From the NCBI GenBank assembly GCA_032164245.1, contig JAVMKO010000003.1, positions 96,650,054-96,714,053 on the forward strand: a stretch of DNA of 64,000 nt, in the 5' to 3' direction. Source of the stretch: Sternotherus odoratus (Eukaryota; Chordata; Testudines; Kinosternidae). The notes under the pieces are model-generated. The model did not search any database. It was not told the DNA's origin and saw only the letters and a program-made list of their open reading frames with translations. Shown one piece after another: positions 60,117 to 64,000 of this stretch. Numbering within the stretch: the first letter of the stretch is position 1; every line of letters starts with the position of its first letter. The position numbers and the translations under genes were made by a program.

Positions 60117-60220
60117 GTTAGCACCAATGCGATTGTATACACTGTCCAAACGACATTTCGTCCTGGTCTTTGTTGTATTCTTCATTTGTTTTGGTTTGAC
60201 AGTCTTCATAGGAATTGCAG
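60117..60220 (+). CDS. TMEM181: TMEM181 coding exon 2 (first transmembrane segment)
   Basis: Acceptor tacttcctgcag precedes 60117 and donor gtaaga follows 60220. The first G completes Arg of exon 1 (CG plus G); 34 codons follow, then one base is passed on. It encodes LAPMRLYTLSKRHF and then the hydrophobic VLVFVVFFICFGLTVFIGIA, a clear membrane-spanning helix or signal anchor. The sequence is nearly the same as remembered mammalian TMEM181. Exon 3 is beyond the window, or in any case not recognised before 64000. Confidence 0.95.
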
Positions 60221-60326
60221 GTAAGATTATTATTGTCTTTTTTAAAAGCTTTGACTGTTCCCATGCCTTAACTTGTGCAAATAACTTATTCTCCACAGAT
60301 TTGCTGCAGTGTTAATGAGGCTAGTG

Positions 60327-60965
60327 CAGTGGTTCTCAAACTTTTTGTAGTGGTAACCCCTTTCCCACATGGAGCCTCTAAGCGCGACCCCCTCTAGGGG
60401 TCAGGCGGGGGGAGGGGGGGTATGCCTGCAGTCCAATGTGACAGGGGCCAGGCTGGGGGGGGGGGGAGGGTCCAGCAGCCCCCCAGAGCAGGGGTCGGGA
60501 TTGAGGGGGGGGGGGGTTCAGCAACCCCCCCAAGGCCAGTGAGGGGGGTTCCAGCAGCCCCATGGAGGCGCCTGGCAGCCCACCGCGGCAGGGGCTGGGC
60601 TCGTGGGGGCACAGGAAGCCCACCTCTGCAGGGACCAGGGCTGGGTTGGGCACGTGGCAGTGCCAGCAGCCCACCGCAGCAGGAGCCAGGGCCCGGACCG
60701 GGCTTGCGGGGCCACCAGCAGCGCACTGCGGTGGGAGCTGGAACCGTGCACGTGGGGCCACCAGCAGCCGGGACCAGCCTTATGGGGGCGCCGGCAGCCC
60801 GCTGCGGCAGGGGCATGGGCTGCCTGCAGCAGCAGGGGCCGGATGCCAGCAGCCCGCGGCAGCATCATTGTTCGGGGCCGGCTGCTGGCAGCAGGGGCTC
60901 GTGACCCCCACAGAACTGGCTCACGACCCCCAGAGGGGTCCCGACCCCCACTTTGAGAACCAATG
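60327..60965. mobile_element. hAT-type element with GC-rich core and perfect 8-bp target duplication
   Basis: cagtggttctcaaacttttt at the left, ccactttgagaaccaatg at the right; GGCTAGTG flanks both ends exactly (60319-60326, 60966-60973). The core 60400-60900 repeats gccagcagcccgc / gcaggggctggg units. Starts 106 bp after TMEM181 exon 2. Confidence 0.92.
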
Positions 60966-60974
60966 GGCTAGTGC

Positions 60975-61795
60975 CTTGAGATCTCTAGAGGTGTACATAG
61001 CTGCCAGTCTGCATCTGGTGTTTGCAGGTTTTTTCTTACATATGTATTGAATAGATTTCATTGCTTAGTTGTACAGTTTCTATACTGAAGTAGATCCTAA
61101 TTAAGCAAATGGTACATTTAAGGTTAGCTAACTGGAAGATTGATGTGTCTAAGAAGCCTTGGTCTGCTGATTACAGGTGGCTAATAGCAGCATACATTTG
61201 GGATAGAAAAGCAACATATTAAGAGGAAGTATGCTGATTAAAGCATAGGACGAGGTGTTAAAAATCTGGGTACCATTCATGGCTGTGGTGTTACTCAAAG
61301 TGGCTCTGTGAAAAATGGTATTGTGTGGTGTTCCACCTCTTGTCTCAATGACTGTCTCAGATGTGCTCAGTTTACAAATAAAAGGAGAGGCTTACTATTT
61401 GTGTGTGTGTAACTGTCAGCACTGCAACTGCGAATTCAGCTTAGATCTAAAAATCAAACTGCATTCTTTAACTTGTGCATCTTCAATAGTAAAAACACGT
61501 TACCACTTATTTATACTAATTTAGCCCCTTTGTCTCAGATTATGCCCTTAGTTACAGCTGTCAAACCGTATTGCCTTCAGTGAGGATTGCACAAGTGTAG
61601 CTAAGGAAAATAGCTGACTCTATAATTAGAATACTGTCAGTTGTTTTGATGCACAGGCCAGAAAAGAGTCCAGTTTATTCTTCCAGACGTGTGTGCCTTC
61701 TGCAGAACTGGCAGTAGAAATACTTTGCACTAGTAAGTGAATACACGTGAGCAGATGTCTTGAATAAGAAGATGCTATTTTTACTTAGATCCACA
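60975..61795. other. TMEM181 intron 2, nothing recognised
   Basis: AT-rich; no repeat or exon supported. Confidence 0.5.
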
Positions 61796-61799
61796 CTTT

Positions 61800-61938
61800 A
61801 GCCTCTCTCTGCCTCAGTCTTTCCATCTGTAAAATGGTGGGGTTAATACTCTGCTTCCCCATGAAGGTGTTGAGAATTAATTAATTGTTTGTAATGCACT
61901 GGATGGAAGGTGCCATAGAAATGCAGAATATTTTTAAT
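61800..61938 (+). repeat. MIR SINE, 3' part
   Basis: ctctctgcctcagtctttcc, atctgtaaaatggtggggtt, gtgttgagaattaattaatt. Confidence 0.85.
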
Positions 61939-61939
61939 A

Positions 61940-64000
61940 ATACTGTAAAGTGGGCAAACAGCTTTTCATTAATATATAGTAACTAAGTCTCCAGTTTAAA
62001 ATGTGGCTGAAGGTCTATCTTCCTCTGTGGGAGCCATGTTATGTTCCAGGATCTTGGAAGCTGAGGGTCACTAGTGGAATGGTGGTGGTGGTGGTCTTGA
62101 GAGTAGGGTCTGGGGTATCTATATCATATGTTATGATGTTGTTTTGGTAACATACTAAACAAGAATTCTAAATTCATTCTGCAAATGAGGAGCATGGAAA
62201 CATTTTTTCAGTTCAGTGCTACTGAACTTTTCCACACTCAAAAACTGCTCTTAAAAAAAAAAATGAACAAAAAATAACAGTAGCATAAAAGAGCAAAAAT
62301 CAGCCATAAAATAGAACTGTCTTCAACGCTGTTTACTTTAGTTCTGAAATTTTAAGATACAAAAGTAACTGCCATCATCTTCATACATAAGAGAGCGACA
62401 TTGATGGGAGGTGCCTGGGGGGCAAGCTAGGGCAATGTGTGTTCCTTAATATGATTTTATGTCAATGTCGTTTTCAGATTCCCATTTCTTGCTTAAAAGT
62501 TCATAAGAGATGTAATGGCTTCTTTAGAGCTGTTTCTGACTCAGCTAAATAATTGGGCCATATTCTTCTGTTATGTGCTGCATTCAATCTAATTACCTGA
62601 TTGGGACTTGCAGGTTTTGACTAATAATGGGCAAAGCAATGTTCTCCTACAAGTAAAAAAAAATTGAGCTGTTCAGGCCTAATGAATGACGGTTCTCCGT
62701 ATGGAACGTTGTTAGTGGTGTGTTGCATGTCATCTACATGCATGTAGCTCTGATGTGGATGCCCCTCCCTGTCCCATGTAACTCTGCTGTTGTAAGGAAT
62801 TTATTGTTCTTTGTACCCTGTTGGAAGTGTGGTCCAACCTTTGATTTTTCTTCAGGAGTTAGCAGTGCTGTGGGATTCTTATCCGCTTAAGATTGCTTTG
62901 ACAGTCAGGTGTGTTGACAGGGCATGGATCAACTCATTATTATATTGATTTTTTTTTATTTATTTTTTGCTTTTAAAAGAACTTACTTGACCTTTGTGAG
63001 GAAAAACATTAGGTCTACCTTTTCATTATGCTCACTTGCAGAGTCCATATCATTCTTTTAAAAAGTACTTTCTAAGTGCATTTTGGTTTTAAAAACTAAA
63101 TGCCTAAGTGCACATTCCTGAGCAACACTACAGAAAAACCCTGGTCTGTGTGTAAGAGATTTTTTTTTTTTCTTTTACTCAAGGAAACGTTTCAGTTAGT
63201 CATTTAAGAGAAACTGGGGAGAAAATACTTGGGGGTTGGGAATTGTAAATTCTTAGTAAGCCCTCAACTATTTTTCAAAGTGCACCAGGAAAATACTACT
63301 CTTGATAGGACCCATAGTTCACATTCTGGTCATGACAAACACTTAGGTACTTGTGTGAATACCTACTTGTGAAAAGAGAATAGGCAGCATTATGGGCCCT
63401 TAAGATGTGATCTATTTTTTCACTAGTTGATAGCACTAGATTTGTTTTACTCCATTATTAACAATCCCATGTTCTCTATATGTGAGGGAGGGACGTGTGC
63501 AGTGCTCACTAGTTAAAGTTGTATAGAATTAGTAAATATAAAAAGACTGAAGGAAGAAGAGGAGGTGTTTTGGGAGGGACTTGGGGGGTATGTCTGCTGT
63601 CTCTCATGTGTACATTCCATTCCACACATTTAGTGTGTTTACCTACAGTACTGGGAGTTGAGCAAGGAGCCTTCCTCCTAATTGAGAGCAGGTGTTCATT
63701 TAATTAAAGATATCTGCTGCTCTCCAGTGTGCGTAACCCAAGACCTGGTTCAGATCTGCTGCCTCTAAGAGGCATCCATTCTCCTTCCCTTTTCATGGTT
63801 CTTTTGTGCTAGTTCTGGGGAGTAAAGAATTCAGAAAAATGCAGTTGGCCTATGAAGATGCTGACTTTGTTTTCTGTGCTGGTATTCTGCTCACCTACCT
63901 AAATACTTCTTAATTCTATAAAGGTTCATTTTCACTGTTTCTATCAGGCTGAGTGTATAATAGGTAGTTCGTTATTCTTGAGTTCCATGACCAGAAGAGC
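61940..64000. other. TMEM181 intron 2, nothing recognised
   Basis: AT-rich to the window end. The open frame at 63519-63707 has no domain. No candidate TMEM181 exon 3 was recognised. Confidence 0.5.

Larger units (their letters stand above)
36990..64000 (+). other. TMEM181: TMEM181 gene, 5' portion (promoter, exons 1-2, intron 1, part of intron 2)
   Basis: Exon 1 (37418-37548) and exon 2 (60117-60220) join in phase to give a protein start I recognise as transmembrane protein 181. The family is a multi-pass membrane protein with a lumenal/extracellular N-terminal domain, related to GPCR-like GOST-fold proteins and reported as a host factor for cytolethal distending toxin. Only the first 78 residues are in the window. 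Same-strand position directly after TULP4 agrees with the gene order I recall from human. Confidence 0.92.

Noticed and set aside
60422..61050. Open frames of 160, 162, 140 and 128 codons on both strands
   Set aside because: All lie on the GC-rich core of the hAT element at 60327-60965.

Overview
The window is vertebrate genomic DNA, most likely from a turtle. The evidence is long introns, GT-AG exons of two conserved vertebrate genes, CpG-island promoters, and a repeat load dominated by CR1 and L2-like LINEs, MIR/CORE-SINEs, hAT, Tigger/pogo and Harbinger-type DNA transposons and solo LTRs, in sequence families I associate with turtle genomes. The clade is an inference from repeat style; no species can be named. 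No prokaryotic features (operons, CRISPR, phage) are present.

There are two protein-coding genes, both on the + strand. Bases 1 to about 31575 hold the 3' part of TULP4 (tubby-like protein 4): eight coding exons (2744-2968, 6593-6827, 7778-7922, 9501-9645, 11089-11182, 13248-13391, 18779-21357, 24649-24765). They join in frame into 1227 codons covering the SOCS box, the split tubby domain and the large low-complexity insertion. The N-terminal WD-repeat exons lie upstream of the window. A 3' UTR of about 6.8 kb follows, with two candidate poly(A) sites (31552 and 31939).

From about 37000 to the end lies the 5' part of TMEM181. It has a CpG-island promoter and first coding exon (37418-37548), a 22.6 kb first intron packed with repeats, and exon 2 (60117-60220). 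A second CpG island inside that intron ends in a minimal exon (ATG at 49907, donor at 49915) whose phase fits exon 2, so an alternative promoter and N terminus are likely. TULP4 followed by TMEM181 in the same direction is also the order I recall from human chromosome 6q25.

Most of the rest is transposable-element sequence, and the unusual observations lie there: Tigger-like elements with GC-rich tandem cores and an extra inverted end; hAT elements with GC-rich cores and readable target duplications; a MITE whose centre is replaced by an 82-bp exact copy of a sequence 785 bp away; foldback retroposon copies flanked by 10-12 bp direct repeats; two solo LTRs with perfect 5-bp target duplications; and a Harbinger-type relic with a MYB/SANT-like coding remnant matching a shorter MITE in the same intron. 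I found no novel multi-gene system. The long ORFs over the GC-rich arrays are artefacts of tandem repetition.
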